DNA of 52,089 bases from Thiocapsa sp. UBA6158 (GCF_002423035.1 NZ_DIUM01000108.1:1-52089); one strand, 5' to 3'; counted from the stretch's first letter, positions 34,281 through 43,845 are shown. Notes: generated by a model from the letters alone, not told the origin. Translations and numbers: made by a program.

Positions 34281-37200
34281 AGCTGTCGATCTTGCTTGCA
34301 GGGCACTCGGTGGTCGCAAACGCGTAGGGGTTTCCGCAGGTATCCAACAGTGCGATGGGATGGATCAGCACGGGCACGCGACTGCCGTTTGCATGGAGCC
34401 GCACGCTCTCGAACGGATCGACGCGCTCGCCGCGTTGCAGGCGCTCGATCGTCTCCCGATGGAGCGCCATCGCATCGGGCGGGATCAGGCGCTCGATCGA
34501 CATCGCCAGGGCGTCGCTCTCGCCGTAGCCGTAGATGCGCTCGGCCGCCGGGTTCCAGGCATGGATGGAGCCGTCGAAGCCCTGCACCGTCATGGCATCG
34601 TCGGAGTCCCTCACCAGGGCCACGAGCCGTTGCTCCTGCTCCAAGGCATGGCGCAGACGAGCCTCGGAGGTCTTGACCTCGTCGATGTCGATGAAGGCGA
34701 GCACCGCGCCCTCGATACGGTTCTCCGCGGACTTGTAGGGACGAATCCGCACCGAATACCAGTGGCCGCCCTTGTCCTGAAGCTCGAGCGCCTGGGGCGT
34801 CACCTGGTCGATGACCGCCTGAACCCGGCGCTCGAGATCGGGAATCTCGATATTCGGCTTGATGTTGCCGATGGGCCGACCGAGATCCGCGGAGATCAGG
34901 TTCAAGAGCGGCTCGGCCTGCGGCGTGAACTGGCGGATGCGCAGATCCGGCCTCAGGATCAGTATGGGGACATGGACGCTGACGAGCAGATTGCCGAGGT
35001 CGCTGTTGGCCTCCGCCAGCTCTTGGTTGCGACTCTCCAGCTCGCAGTTGACGGTCGCCAGCTCCTCGTTGGTGGATTGGAACTCCTCCTTGGCCGTTTC
35101 CAGCTCCTCGATGGTGCTCTGCAGCTCCTCGTTGGCGGACTGGACCTCTTCGTTCGCGGACCTGAGCTGCTCGTTGTTGCGCTCCTGCTCGGTGATGATC
35201 GATTGGAGATAATCCCGCGTGGAGGTCAGCTCGCGCTCCAGCGCCAGGATGCGCTCGTCCACCGGCGCCGCGGCCTCGCTCGTCGCACCGGTCACGACGC
35301 CGGCACGCGGCTCGACAGACTCTGTCTCGTCGAACAACACCAATAACCGATCGGGTGGCCCGCTGCCGTCGTCGATCGGCAGCACCCGCAGACCGACCCA
35401 GGCATCGCTGCCGTTGCGCCGATACCAAACGCGGCTCTTGCCCACGGGCGCGCCGCTCGCACGCGCCTCCCGGATGGCCGCGCGCAGCTCGACCGCAAGC
35501 TCCCGACGCGCCAGCTTGAGCAGATTCAGGGTTGCCGCACCCGGGAGAGGATCCAGATAGCGGCCGGTCTCGCCGCGGAACAGCAGGATATCCAGGTCGC
35601 CCGACACCACCACGCCCGGCGGCCCGTAGTGTTTGAGGATCATCCGATCGATCGCTTCGGCGAGATCGATCGGCTCGTTCGCGCCCGCCGCTGCGGGGAC
35701 GAACGGGACATCGCGCGGCGATTGAAACGCGCGTGGCATGAGCGCGGGGTCGAGCCGGGGCACGTTGGATTTTTTCGTGTAGATCTTGCTCTTGTGGTCG
35801 AGCAGCGCGAAGAGGTCGGCCCGTGCCCCGATGGACTCCGAGGAGCCCAACATCAGAAACCGATTCGGCTCCAAGGCATAGTGGAAGATCTGCAGCGCCT
35901 GCTTCTGCAAATGCGGCCCGAAATAGATCATGAGATTGCGGCAGGAGACCAAATCCAACCTGGAGAAGGGCGGATCCTTCACCAGATTCTGCACCGCGAA
36001 GATGCACAGATCGCGCACCTGCTTGGCGACCTCATAGCCGCCGGCAACCTTCACGAAGAAACGCCTCAGCTGCTCGGGCTCCAGGTGCGCGACCAGCGGC
36101 TCGGCAAAAAGACCGGTGCGGGCGATCTCGATCGCCTTCGCGTCGATATCCGTGCCGAAGATCTGGATGCGTGTCCCGGTCGCCCGGTCTCCCAGATCGT
36201 CGATCATGGCGATGGCGATCGAATAGGCCTCCTCGCCGGTGGCGCAGCCGGGCACCCAGACACGCACCGGGTGCTCGGCGTGCGGCTCCGCAAAAAGGAC
36301 CGGAAAGACCTTCTCGCGCAGGGCCTCGTACGCCTCGGGCTCGCGAAAGAACCCGGTGACGCTGATCAGCAGGTCGTCGAACAGTCTCCCGACCTCCTCG
36401 GGCTCGGATTGGAGATAGCGCACGTAATCGGCAAGCCGGTCGGTCCGATGTACGGCCATGCGCCGCTTGATCCGACGCAGGATGGTGTCGCGCTTGTAGA
36501 AACTGAAATCGTTTCCGGTGTGCGTGCGCAGCATCATAAAGATCTTGCCGAGATCCTCTTCGTTACCGCTCGGAAGATCCGCAGTCATGCGCAAGGGCTG
36601 GCGCAGATACGGGTGACGCGCGATGCGTGCAAGCTCGCTCGCCATCTCCTGCGGCGCCATCACCAGGTCGACACAGCCGGCGGCGATCGCGCTGCCCGGC
36701 ATCCCGTAGTGCTCCGCGCTCTGTCGGTCCTGGGCGAAGGTCATTCCGCCGGCCGCCTTGATGGCCTTCAGCCCGTGCGTCCCGTCCGAGCCTGTCCCGG
36801 ACAGCACCACGCCGATGGCCTTCGGGCCCAAGTCGTCCGCCAGGGTTTGCAGGAAGCCGTCCACGGGCAGGTGCAGTCCCCGATCCTCTTGGCGCGCCAT
36901 CACGAGCAGCCGCCGATGATGCAGTCCGAGCGAGCAGTTCGGCGGGATGACGTAAACATGGTCGGGCTCGACCGGCTCGCCGTCCACGGCCTCACGCACC
37001 GGCATCCGGGTCGCCGCGACCAGCAGATCGACCAGAAGGCTGGGGTGTGCCGGATCCAGATGCTGGATGAGCACGAAGGCCATGCCGGTGCGCGTCGGCA
37101 GGTGGTGAAGCAGACTGCGAAAGGCATCGAGCCCGCCGGCCGAGGCCCCGATCCCGACGATCGGAAAGAGGCCGTTTTCCGATTCGGTCTCCCGGGACGC

Positions 37201-37365
37201 CGGGGTTTCGGGCTCGCCGTCGCCGGGTTGGGCAGGCGCCTCGCCCTCGGCGGGAACCTCCGGAGCGGCGTCCCCGCTCGCGATAGCGCACGAGGGCGTT
37301 TGCGAGGATTCGGAGGAAGACTCCGGCGGCGAGGCATGACGCGATGCATGCGGATCAGGGCTCAT
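34279..37365 (-). CDS. CheB-CheR-PAS fusion chemosensory/signalling protein
   Basis: A 1028-residue multidomain protein. Residues about 70-245 form a CheB methylesterase domain with catalytic Ser in GIGASAGGLDAF, His in LIQHLDPAHPS and Asp in SGTGSDGTHGL; there is no receiver domain before it. Residues about 260-510 form a CheR methyltransferase with RDTILRRIKRRM and the SAM-binding VPGCATGEEAYSIAIA. A long coiled coil (about 700-790) has NEELQST-type heptads. Two PAS domains follow (about 790-900 and 905-1020). It ends without a kinase or GGDEF domain. About 65 residues at the start are low complexity. It is probably a regulatory methylation hub; its target cannot be told. Confidence 0.92.
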   Translation of the reverse strand: MSPDPHASRHASPPESSSESSQTPSCAIASGDAAPEVPAEGEAPAQPGDGEPETPASRETESENGLFPIVGIGASAGGLDAFRSLLHHLPTRTGMAFVLIQHLDPAHPSLLVDLLVAATRMPVREAVDGEPVEPDHVYVIPPNCSLGLHHRRLLVMARQEDRGLHLPVDGFLQTLADDLGPKAIGVVLSGTGSDGTHGLKAIKAAGGMTFAQDRQSAEHYGMPGSAIAAGCVDLVMAPQEMASELARIARHPYLRQPLRMTADLPSGNEEDLGKIFMMLRTHTGNDFSFYKRDTILRRIKRRMAVHRTDRLADYVRYLQSEPEEVGRLFDDLLISVTGFFREPEAYEALREKVFPVLFAEPHAEHPVRVWVPGCATGEEAYSIAIAMIDDLGDRATGTRIQIFGTDIDAKAIEIARTGLFAEPLVAHLEPEQLRRFFVKVAGGYEVAKQVRDLCIFAVQNLVKDPPFSRLDLVSCRNLMIYFGPHLQKQALQIFHYALEPNRFLMLGSSESIGARADLFALLDHKSKIYTKKSNVPRLDPALMPRAFQSPRDVPFVPAAAGANEPIDLAEAIDRMILKHYGPPGVVVSGDLDILLFRGETGRYLDPLPGAATLNLLKLARRELAVELRAAIREARASGAPVGKSRVWYRRNGSDAWVGLRVLPIDDGSGPPDRLLVLFDETESVEPRAGVVTGATSEAAAPVDERILALERELTSTRDYLQSIITEQERNNEQLRSANEEVQSANEELQSTIEELETAKEEFQSTNEELATVNCELESRNQELAEANSDLGNLLVSVHVPILILRPDLRIRQFTPQAEPLLNLISADLGRPIGNIKPNIEIPDLERRVQAVIDQVTPQALELQDKGGHWYSVRIRPYKSAENRIEGAVLAFIDIDEVKTSEARLRHALEQEQRLVALVRDSDDAMTVQGFDGSIHAWNPAAERIYGYGESDALAMSIERLIPPDAMALHRETIERLQRGERVDPFESVRLHANGSRVPVLIHPIALLDTCGNPYAFATTECPASKIDS

Positions 37366-37773
37366 CGGTGGCTCCTTATACGGGATCGCGGCATCACGAC
37401 ATGGCTGGCACGGCCTATCAACGCACGGCGAGAAACACCGCCGGATCGCTGCAGGGGCAGTTCAGTAAGACTACTGAGTCGACCCATATGAAGCCACAAT
37501 ATAAGAATCAGCATTTTACTCATACACTCCGGCTGAAAAACGTCCGATATGAAGGTCGGGCAACGCCACCATCGGAATCCTCTGCGCGCGGGTGATCCGC
37601 CGGTTAGATTCCACACGTCAGGCATTCGCGGCTCTGTGCGGGTATCTGACGCGTGATAAAACTTGACCGGAGGGGACGCACATGAGCACACAGATGACGA
37701 AACGTCCGGGATGGGGCGTGGAGGACAACAATCCAGCGGGCGAATCGCCCCGGGAAAAGGCGCGCGGCATGCG
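37366..37773. other. Intergenic region upstream of cheB-cheR gene
   Basis: About 400 bp with no gene I can support. The stretch 37450-37560 is clearly richer in A and T than its surroundings and is the likely place for the minus-strand promoter of the CheB-CheR-PAS gene. No confident -35/-10 pair was assigned. Confidence 0.5.
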
Positions 37774-38250
37774 CTCGAGATCTCGCGTGATTGCTATGCC
37801 CGACTCGAGGACCGTGCACCTGTGGGCTATTGCACCTTGGATCGCAGCGGCATCATCTGCGAACGAGCTGATCCGCGGAATCGATGACCGGGTGCTGCGC
37901 ACCGCCTGCACCCAGCGCAAGCGTTGGCAGGCCGGGACTCGACGAGGGAACAAGCATCAAGATTCATTTGTCGAAAGGCGAACTTGAATGCCCGGATTGT
38001 GCCGCCGATCTCCACGCCCTACTGCACGAGCTTGATCTCGATGCACGCTTGGTGAGCCCGGAGCTGACGGAGACGGAACCTGTCTCGGACTCCGTCTCCG
38101 CACTGGAGACGGTTCGCCGGTTGAGAGGGTTCGGGATCGAGCTCTCGATCGAGCATTTCGGCGCGGTCTCCTCCTCGCTCATGGATTTAAAGCGACCGTC
38201 GATCGGGCAGCTGAAGATGGAGAAATCCTTTGCGGTTCGTCAAGACCTGG
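37774..38250 (+). pseudogene. Decayed PAS / EAL (c-di-GMP phosphodiesterase-type) gene remnant
   Basis: Two fragments in different frames. Positions 37774-37887 encode a PAS start (LEISRDCYARLEDRAPVGYCTLDRSG) that closely resembles the first PAS of the kinase at 39132. Positions 37956-38250 encode part of an EAL domain (LHALLHELDLDARLVSPELTETEP, then ALETVRRLRGFGIELSIEHFG and LKRPSIGQLKMEKSF). The GGDEF region, the EAL catalytic start and the C-terminal third of the EAL domain are gone. This looks like a large internal deletion plus frameshift of a PAS-GGDEF-EAL gene. Confidence 0.75.
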
Positions 38251-38373
38251 GCTTGAGGGGCCACTCGGCAAGGACCGGAACAAATCCGCCGACGCGGCGG
38301 GGTTAAGGAGCGAGGCCGGAGGACGCCCGCGGCCCGAAACAGAACGACAGACGACCGGGAGGAGAGCACCACC

Positions 38374-38805
38374 ATGACACGACTCGACTCGATGCGCGCG
38401 ACGACGGCGTCCTCGGCCTTGCAGAGCAAAGGCGATCAGGCGACCAGGATCCGTGGACTCCAGGATCTCGGGCGCCGGGATGCCGACCGAACGAGCACTC
38501 TGACCACCGGGATCGCAACCCCTGCCGCAGATCTCGACTACGAGATCCACGACGGCCACCTGCGCATCCGAATCGACGGCTCGCTGGATCTGCGCTGTGC
38601 CTTTGCCTTGCTGTTGATGGGCCAAGCGGTGGATGAGAGCATCGACGCCTGCACGCTCGACCTGACGGGCGTCGACCGAATCTTCGACTCCGGGATCGCG
38701 GCCCTGGTCTTGGTCGCCCGGGCGCTGAAGGACAAGGGCGTGGAGCAGATCCGCATCTTCGGCCTCGACATCGACAGTGCGACCCTGAAACCCTTACTGA
38801 TGTAA
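38374..38805 (+). CDS. STAS-domain protein (anti-sigma-factor-antagonist-like)
   Basis: A 143-residue protein. The C-terminal 90 residues form a STAS fold: GHLRIRIDGSLDLRCAFALL, then TLDLTGVDRIFDSGIAALVLVARALKD. In partner-switching proteins the phosphorylated Ser sits in DSxGL; here the corresponding site is DSGIAAL, so Ser is present one residue earlier relative to Gly. The N-terminal 50 residues are unstructured. A GGAGG lies about 10 nt before the ATG. No anti-sigma kinase partner is adjacent, so the partner is unknown. Confidence 0.82.
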   Translation: MTRLDSMRATTASSALQSKGDQATRIRGLQDLGRRDADRTSTLTTGIATPAADLDYEIHDGHLRIRIDGSLDLRCAFALLLMGQAVDESIDACTLDLTGVDRIFDSGIAALVLVARALKDKGVEQIRIFGLDIDSATLKPLLM

Positions 38806-39131
38806 GCATCCCGGATCCTCGCCCGGTCGACCGCTGCTCGGCACCGACTCGACCGCGGCCGCTCAGCCCCGCCCCGCCGGTCGGCTGGACAAGGATCGGC
38901 CGGGGTCGATTAAAATGGAGGTATGCAGAGTGCATGCGCGCCGATCTCTCGGGCTGTGCCGAGAGTCGGTGGTCGATCCCGGATCGCGTGGCATTAGTGA
39001 CGAAACGGCGACGTCCAAACACAACGACAGACCCCGGAACAGCGACACCCGGAAAGGGTTTCGAGCACAGCATCTACGAACGCCGGCATCGGAACCCAAA
39101 CCACCGGCCGCACAATGGAGGTGTCGCCCCA
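38806..39131. other. Intergenic region between the STAS gene and the histidine kinase
   Basis: The kinase frame stays open from an ATG at 38934, but the 66 extra codons lack domain character. A GGAGG lies 10 nt before the GTG at 39132, and another lies before the ATG at 38934. I place the start at 39132 and treat this stretch as leader; no further gene is seen. Confidence 0.5.
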
Positions 39132-41450
39132 GTGGCAAGATTCGACCAAGCAAGCGATGCGCAACTGACGCGGCTCTTGTCGGAGCTCGAGCGCACCGGC
39201 AACGAGTCGGACGAGCTGACCCGCCTCGTGCACGAGCTGCAGGTTCATCAGATCGAACTCGAGCAGCAAAACCGTGAGCTGCTCGCCGTGCGCGCGGTCC
39301 TGGAGGAGTCGCGCGAGCGTTATGCGGACCTTTATGATTTCGCTCCCGTCGGCTACCTCTCGATCGACGGAGCGGGCAGGATCCAAGGCATCAACCTGAC
39401 CGGCGCCAAGCTGCTCGGGCAATCGCGGGATCGATTGATCGGTCGGGCGTTCGGCACTTACATCGCCCCGGACGACCGCATGCTCCTGAAGGCCCATATT
39501 GCCGACGCGTTGCGCTCGAAGGCGAGCAACGGCTGCGAGCTGCGGTTGAGAACGAACAAGGCGGAGATCTGCGCGGAGCCGACGACCCTGAGGCTCGAAA
39601 GCGCGCTCGAGTCCGCGAGCACGCCGGCGCGGATCCGCATCATTGTCTCGGACATCACCGAGCGCAAGCAGGCCGAGCATGAACGCAGACAACGCGATAT
39701 CGCAGCGGCAGCAGCGGAGTCGAGGCATCGGCTGATCAGCGGGCTCGATCGGCTGTCGGCCGCGGCAACAGCCGCGTTCGACCCGCATGCGGTCTTGATC
39801 GATCTCTTGCGGGTCGTGCAGGACCTCCTGCGTGCGGATCGCGCCTGGCTGCTCCATCCATGCGATCCCGACGCGACCGAGGTACGGATTCTGGCGGAGT
39901 CCGCCCTTCCGGATTGCCCGGGAGAACCTTTGTTCGATCGCTCCATCCCGATGGATGACCCGCTGCGCGGCCTGATCGGCTCGGCCCTAAAAGTATCCGG
40001 TCCGGTGCAGGATTTGGATCCAAAGGCCTCCCCCGGGCTCGGCGCCGGATTCGCGCCGCGCTCGCGCCTGATCATCGCCGTGCGAACCGAGGGTGATCGG
40101 CCCTACCTGCTCGGCCTGCATCTGTGCCGCGCCGAACGCGCTTGGAGCGAGGAGGATCTGACCCTGGTGCGTGCCCTTGCCGGACGGCTCGCGGACATCC
40201 TCGACACCCTCGCGGTGCGGCGCGCGCTGACCGAAAGCGAGGAGCGTTTTCGCGCGACCTTCGAGCAAGCGGCCGTCGGAATCTGTCACCTCGACCAACA
40301 GGGCCGTTTTCTGCGCGTGAACCGCAAGCTCTGCGACATCCTCGGTTACACCCAAGAAGAGCTGCTCGCCAGGACCTGCCGCGGTCTCGCCCACCCGGAG
40401 GATCACGATGGATTGATGCGCTACATCGCGCGGATCGGCGCGGGCACGTCATACGCACATGACGGAGACCCAGAGGGAGGCCCAAGCCTGGAGCTGCGGC
40501 ATATCGGCAAGTCGGGTCAGACCATCTGGTGCAACCTGACGATGGCAGCGGTGCGCGATTCGAGCGGCAGCTTGCGCTACTTCATCGGCGTCATCGAGGA
40601 CATCAGCGCACGAAAGTTGCTTGAAGAGCGCGAGTCTCGACACCGCCAAGCCCTCTTCAGGGTCGGGCGCATCAACACCATGGGCGAGATTTCGAACGCT
40701 ATTGCGCACGAAATCACCCAGCCGCTCATGGGCATCAGCACCTATGCCGGCGGGGCGCTCGAGCGCCTCGACAGCGCGCCGGGCGAGATCGAGCCGCTGC
40801 GTCTTGCGCTGCGCCAGATCTCCAGGCTCGCCGCGCGTGCGGGTCGGATCATCGAAGGGATTCGGGATTTCTCCAGGCAGCACGACAGCGCGCCCCGACC
40901 GATCGACCTGGAGGCGATCAGCCGAGCAGCGCTCGGCATGATCGGGCCGGAGATCACGACGAACGCCGTGAAGGTCGAAATTCGGATCGGCGCTGATGCG
41001 CCATTCGCCAGCGCCGATCCGGTCGAGATCGAACAGGTCTTGATCAACCTCCTGATGAACGCTATCGATGCGATGCGCGAGGTGCCTCCCGCGGAGCGTT
41101 ACTTATTTGTTACGGTGGATCGCGCCGGCCCGCATCAGGTGCGTGTCGCGGTCGGCGACCGGGGGGTCGGTCTTGACGGGACCGACCCGAGCCGTCTGTT
41201 CGATGCCTTCTACACGACCAAGGAAGGCGGTACCGGGATCGGACTCTCGATGAGTCGAACCATCGTCGAGTACTATGCCGGGCGTATCTGGGCCGAGCCG
41301 AATCCGGGGGGCGGTGCGGTGTTTGCCTTCACCCTGCCGAGCCGTCTCCCGGGCAACTCGACCGAACGGTCGCCAACGACGTCGCCCGCGAGTTTGGTTG
41401 ATCGCCCGCTCGATAGCCCACCCGATGCCGCCATCGGAGACCCGAAATGA
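39132..41450 (+). CDS. PAS-GAF-PAS sensor histidine kinase
   Basis: A 772-residue cytoplasmic sensor with no membrane segment. An N-terminal coiled coil (LTRLVHELQVHQIELEQQNREL) is followed by PAS1 (about 60-180), a GAF-like domain (about 195-365), PAS2 (about 370-500), a HisKA domain with His526 in AIAHEITQPL, and an HATPase with NLLMNAIDAMRE, GDRGVGLDG and GGTGIGLSMSR. This is the FixL-like class paired with FixJ-type regulators. Its ATGA overlap with the next gene confirms the pair. The GTG start is supported by GGAGG at proper spacing. The signal is not evident: no haem-binding His is identifiable by eye. Confidence 0.92.
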   Translation: MARFDQASDAQLTRLLSELERTGNESDELTRLVHELQVHQIELEQQNRELLAVRAVLEESRERYADLYDFAPVGYLSIDGAGRIQGINLTGAKLLGQSRDRLIGRAFGTYIAPDDRMLLKAHIADALRSKASNGCELRLRTNKAEICAEPTTLRLESALESASTPARIRIIVSDITERKQAEHERRQRDIAAAAAESRHRLISGLDRLSAAATAAFDPHAVLIDLLRVVQDLLRADRAWLLHPCDPDATEVRILAESALPDCPGEPLFDRSIPMDDPLRGLIGSALKVSGPVQDLDPKASPGLGAGFAPRSRLIIAVRTEGDRPYLLGLHLCRAERAWSEEDLTLVRALAGRLADILDTLAVRRALTESEERFRATFEQAAVGICHLDQQGRFLRVNRKLCDILGYTQEELLARTCRGLAHPEDHDGLMRYIARIGAGTSYAHDGDPEGGPSLELRHIGKSGQTIWCNLTMAAVRDSSGSLRYFIGVIEDISARKLLEERESRHRQALFRVGRINTMGEISNAIAHEITQPLMGISTYAGGALERLDSAPGEIEPLRLALRQISRLAARAGRIIEGIRDFSRQHDSAPRPIDLEAISRAALGMIGPEITTNAVKVEIRIGADAPFASADPVEIEQVLINLLMNAIDAMREVPPAERYLFVTVDRAGPHQVRVAVGDRGVGLDGTDPSRLFDAFYTTKEGGTGIGLSMSRTIVEYYAGRIWAEPNPGGGAVFAFTLPSRLPGNSTERSPTTSPASLVDRPLDSPPDAAIGDPK

Positions 41451-42061
41451 GCCCGAAGTCGACCGTATTCGTGATCTATGACGACGAGGACGTGCTCGAG
41501 TCTCTGCGCTGGCTCTTCGAATCGGTCTCCATGCCGGTGGAGGTCTTCGGATCGGCGGCCGAGTTTCTCGCCGATCCGGGCTGCGAGGGTCCGGGCTGTC
41601 TGGTCCTGGATGTGCGCATGCCGGAGATGGACGGTCTGGAGCTGCTCAAGGTCCTGTGCACGCACCGCATCGGCCTGCCCGTGATCATGATCAGCGGACA
41701 CGCCGACGTGCCGATGGCGGTGAAGGCGATGCAGTCCGGAGCCGTCGATTTCATACAGAAGCCGGTCAATCACCAGGATCTACTGCAAAGCGTGCGCAAG
41801 GCGCTCGCCGCTGACGAACGCTTCCGCGCCGAGATCGGCGACCCGCGGATCATTGCCGAGCGGCTTGAGCAGCTCACCGCCAAAGAGCGCGTGGTGCTCA
41901 AGGCGATCGTGGCCGGAAACACCAACAAAGCGATTGCCGGCTCGCTCAACGTCAGTATCCGAACGGTCGAGACCCATCGCGCCAACCTGATGCGCAAGCT
42001 CGGGGTGAGTTCGACCGCGGACCTGGTCCGCTTGACGCTCGCGTGCCGACTGCGTCCTTAA
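41447..42061 (+). CDS. FixJ/NarL-family response regulator
   Basis: A 204-residue two-domain regulator. The receiver domain has acidic residues in YDDED, phospho-acceptor Asp55 in CLVLDVRMPEMDG and the Lys in FIQKPV. The LuxR-type HTH is LTAKERVVLKAIVAGNTNKAIAGSLNVSIRTVETHRANLMRKLG. The GHADVPMAVKAM and the linker are typical of the FixJ/TtrR class. It overlaps the kinase gene by 4 nt. Target genes are unknown; the neighbouring PilZ gene is a candidate. Confidence 0.94.
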   Translation: MSPKSTVFVIYDDEDVLESLRWLFESVSMPVEVFGSAAEFLADPGCEGPGCLVLDVRMPEMDGLELLKVLCTHRIGLPVIMISGHADVPMAVKAMQSGAVDFIQKPVNHQDLLQSVRKALAADERFRAEIGDPRIIAERLEQLTAKERVVLKAIVAGNTNKAIAGSLNVSIRTVETHRANLMRKLGVSSTADLVRLTLACRLRP

Positions 42062-42205
42062 AACGCGCCCGATGCGAGATGCATCGTGTATTGGATTGTC
42101 TTGGCCGCGCCGGAGTCTTTGAATCGCCTGATCCAGAGGTCCAGATGACTCCGCGAATACGGTTCCCCGGCCCCACGAACCAGCAGAAGAGGAGGACTCT
42201 AGAGA

Positions 42206-42490
42206 ATGGAACGCCGATGGCATCATCGATGCGAGATCGACATCCCCGCAACCCTCGCCGTGAACGGCAAGCATTTCCGGACGCACTGCCGAATCAGAAA
42301 CTTCAGTGCGGGCGGACTCTTTCTCGAGACCGTCGCCCCCCTCGAGCGCCACCAGTTCGTTCGGGTGCACATTCATCCGCACGGCGTCTCGCCGCGAATC
42401 ATCGACGGGATGGTTATTCATGTCGCGGACGGAGGGGTCGGGATCGAGGCCGAGACGCGATTCTGGTCGCAAGCACTCAACTGGCGGTAA
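42206..42490 (+). CDS. Single-domain PilZ protein (c-di-GMP receptor)
   Basis: A 94-residue PilZ domain. It has the N-terminal arginine pattern ERRWHHRCEIDIPATL and the NFSAGGLFLE motif (variant of DxSxxG), the two parts that clamp cyclic di-GMP. An adaptor-type role in motility, attachment or polysaccharide control is likely from the family. It lies 144 bp after the FixJ-type gene, with a GAGGAGG about 11 nt before the ATG. Confidence 0.88.
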   Translation: MERRWHHRCEIDIPATLAVNGKHFRTHCRIRNFSAGGLFLETVAPLERHQFVRVHIHPHGVSPRIIDGMVIHVADGGVGIEAETRFWSQALNWR

Positions 42491-42595
42491 CGGCCAGCGC
42501 GCGGCATAGAATAGGCGCATCGACAACCCGACTAAACCTCTCCGGCGCCAGCGGTCGTCACGTCTGCCGGGGCCGATCCCATCGAAAAACATCGC

Positions 42596-42618
42596 TTACC
42601 GCGCCGGGCGCGGTTTAA
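42596..42618. repeat. Short perfect hairpin upstream of aguA
   Basis: The sequence ACCGCGCC-GG-GCGCGGT is a strong inverted repeat ending 14 bp before the aguA ATG. Read on the minus strand it begins TTAAACCGCG, like the start of the 82-bp element copies, so it could be a collapsed copy. It has no U-tract, so termination is doubtful. Confidence 0.5.
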
Positions 42619-42628
42619 GAGGCCTGCC

Positions 42629-43663
42629 ATGCGCCGATTCCCCGCCGAGTGGGAACCCCAGAGCGGGGTCATGCTCACCTGGCCACACGAGGACACCGAC
42701 TGGGCCGATGAGCTGGATCGGGTCGAACACCTCTATGCCGACCTCGCCGCCCTGATCGGGCGCTACGAGCCGGTCCTGAACGTCTGTCGGGATGCCGAGC
42801 ACGCCGCGACGGTTCGCGCACGCATCGCAGCCGCCGGGGCCGATCCCGAGTACCAGCGTTTCGGTATCGCCCCGAGCAACGACACCTGGGCGCGCGATCA
42901 CGGACCGATCGGCGTGCGCACGGACGCGGGAGAGCCGCTCCTGCTCGATTTCCGTTTCAACGGCTGGGGCGGGAAATTCGTCGCGGACCGCGACGACCGC
43001 ATCACCGGGACGCTACGCGGGAGCGGCATCTTCGGCGAGACTGCGCTCGAGCCCGTCGACCTCGTCCTCGAAGGCGGTGCGATCGAGACCGACGGCCGGG
43101 GCACCCTGCTCGCGGTCACCCGAACACTGGTCGACACGCGCCGCAATCCGGGCCTGACGCGCGACGCGATCGAGCGGATGCTCGCCGAGCGTCTCGGCAT
43201 TCGCCGTTTCTTGTGGCTCGAGCACGGCGCCATCAGCGGCGACGACACCGACGGGCACATCGACACCCTGGTGCGCTTCTGCACACCGGACACACTCTGC
43301 TACGCCCGCTGCACCGACCCGCGCGACGCGGACTTCGCCGAGCTGCAGGCGATGGAGCAGGAGCTTCGGGCCTTGCGCGACCCACAGGGTCATCCCTACC
43401 GTCTCGTGCCCTTGCCGTCCCCCGTACCCGTTCTCGACAGCGACGGCGAGCGCCTCCCGGCAGGCTATGCGAACTTTCTCCTCATCAACGGCGCCGTACT
43501 CGTCCCGACCTACGACAATCCCGCCGATGCCGAGGCACTCGACACCTTAGGCGGTCTCTTCCCGGACCGCGCCGTCTTGGCCGTCGACTGCCGCCCGCTG
43601 ATCCGCCAAGGCGGCAGCCTGCACTGCATCAGCATGCAGCTGATGGCGGGCGTGCTGGCTTAA
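42629..43663 (+). CDS. aguA: Agmatine deiminase
   Basis: A 344-residue enzyme of the agmatine/peptidyl-arginine deiminase family, converting agmatine to N-carbamoylputrescine and ammonia. Active-site motifs are NDTWARDHGP near residue 88, LEGGAIETDG near 149, GDDTDGHIDTLVRF near 207, and the nucleophile in GGSLHCISMQ near 332. The length is normal. N-carbamoylputrescine amidase is not adjacent. A hairpin lies just upstream and an 82-bp element supplies the TAA stop. Confidence 0.93.
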   Translation: MRRFPAEWEPQSGVMLTWPHEDTDWADELDRVEHLYADLAALIGRYEPVLNVCRDAEHAATVRARIAAAGADPEYQRFGIAPSNDTWARDHGPIGVRTDAGEPLLLDFRFNGWGGKFVADRDDRITGTLRGSGIFGETALEPVDLVLEGGAIETDGRGTLLAVTRTLVDTRRNPGLTRDAIERMLAERLGIRRFLWLEHGAISGDDTDGHIDTLVRFCTPDTLCYARCTDPRDADFAELQAMEQELRALRDPQGHPYRLVPLPSPVPVLDSDGERLPAGYANFLLINGAVLVPTYDNPADAEALDTLGGLFPDRAVLAVDCRPLIRQGGSLHCISMQLMAGVLA

Positions 43664-43743
43664 ACCGCGTCCGGAGCGAGATGCTCATTGTCGAGTGAGC
43701 TCGACGTTTGATGCATCCACAACCCCGAGCGCAGACGCGGTTT
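43662..43743 (+). repeat. 82-bp dispersed inverted-repeat element, copy C
   Basis: It begins AAACCGCGTCCGGAGCGAGA and ends GACGCGGTTT, a perfect 10-bp terminal inverted repeat. It shares 67 of 82 positions with copy B by manual alignment and the same ends and length with copy A. It overlaps the aguA stop codon and lies just upstream of the hydrogenase operon promoter region. Confidence 0.85.
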
Positions 43744-43775
43744 GGATCATTCGAGTTTGCTAACGTGCTAATGAG

Positions 43776-43817
43776 CTGCGCTGCATCAAATCAGGCCGGC
43801 GGCAAAGCGCCTAGAAT
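43776..43817 (+). promoter_or_regulatory. Candidate promoter with FNR half-site for the hydrogenase operon
   Basis: A TAGAAT at 43812-43817 can act as a -10. A perfect FNR right half-site ATCAA lies at 43785-43789. In a TTGAT-N4-ATCAA frame its centre falls at 43782.5, about -41.5 from a start near 43824, the class II position. The left half is poorly conserved (two of five bases). FNR-type control of the hyn operon is known for Thiocapsa roseopersicina. Confidence 0.35.
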
Positions 43818-43845
43818 CCCAAGCGGATAGGTCGAGGTGTGCCAA

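Noticed and set aside
35629..37491. 620-codon plus-strand frame opposite the CheB-CheR gene
   Set aside because: Translation is a shadow of the CheB-CheR domains; no recognisable protein family.
37682..37987. 101-codon frame starting MSTQMTKRPG
   Set aside because: Not the frame with PAS similarity; the adjacent frame carries the PAS fragment, so this is a shadow over a pseudogene.
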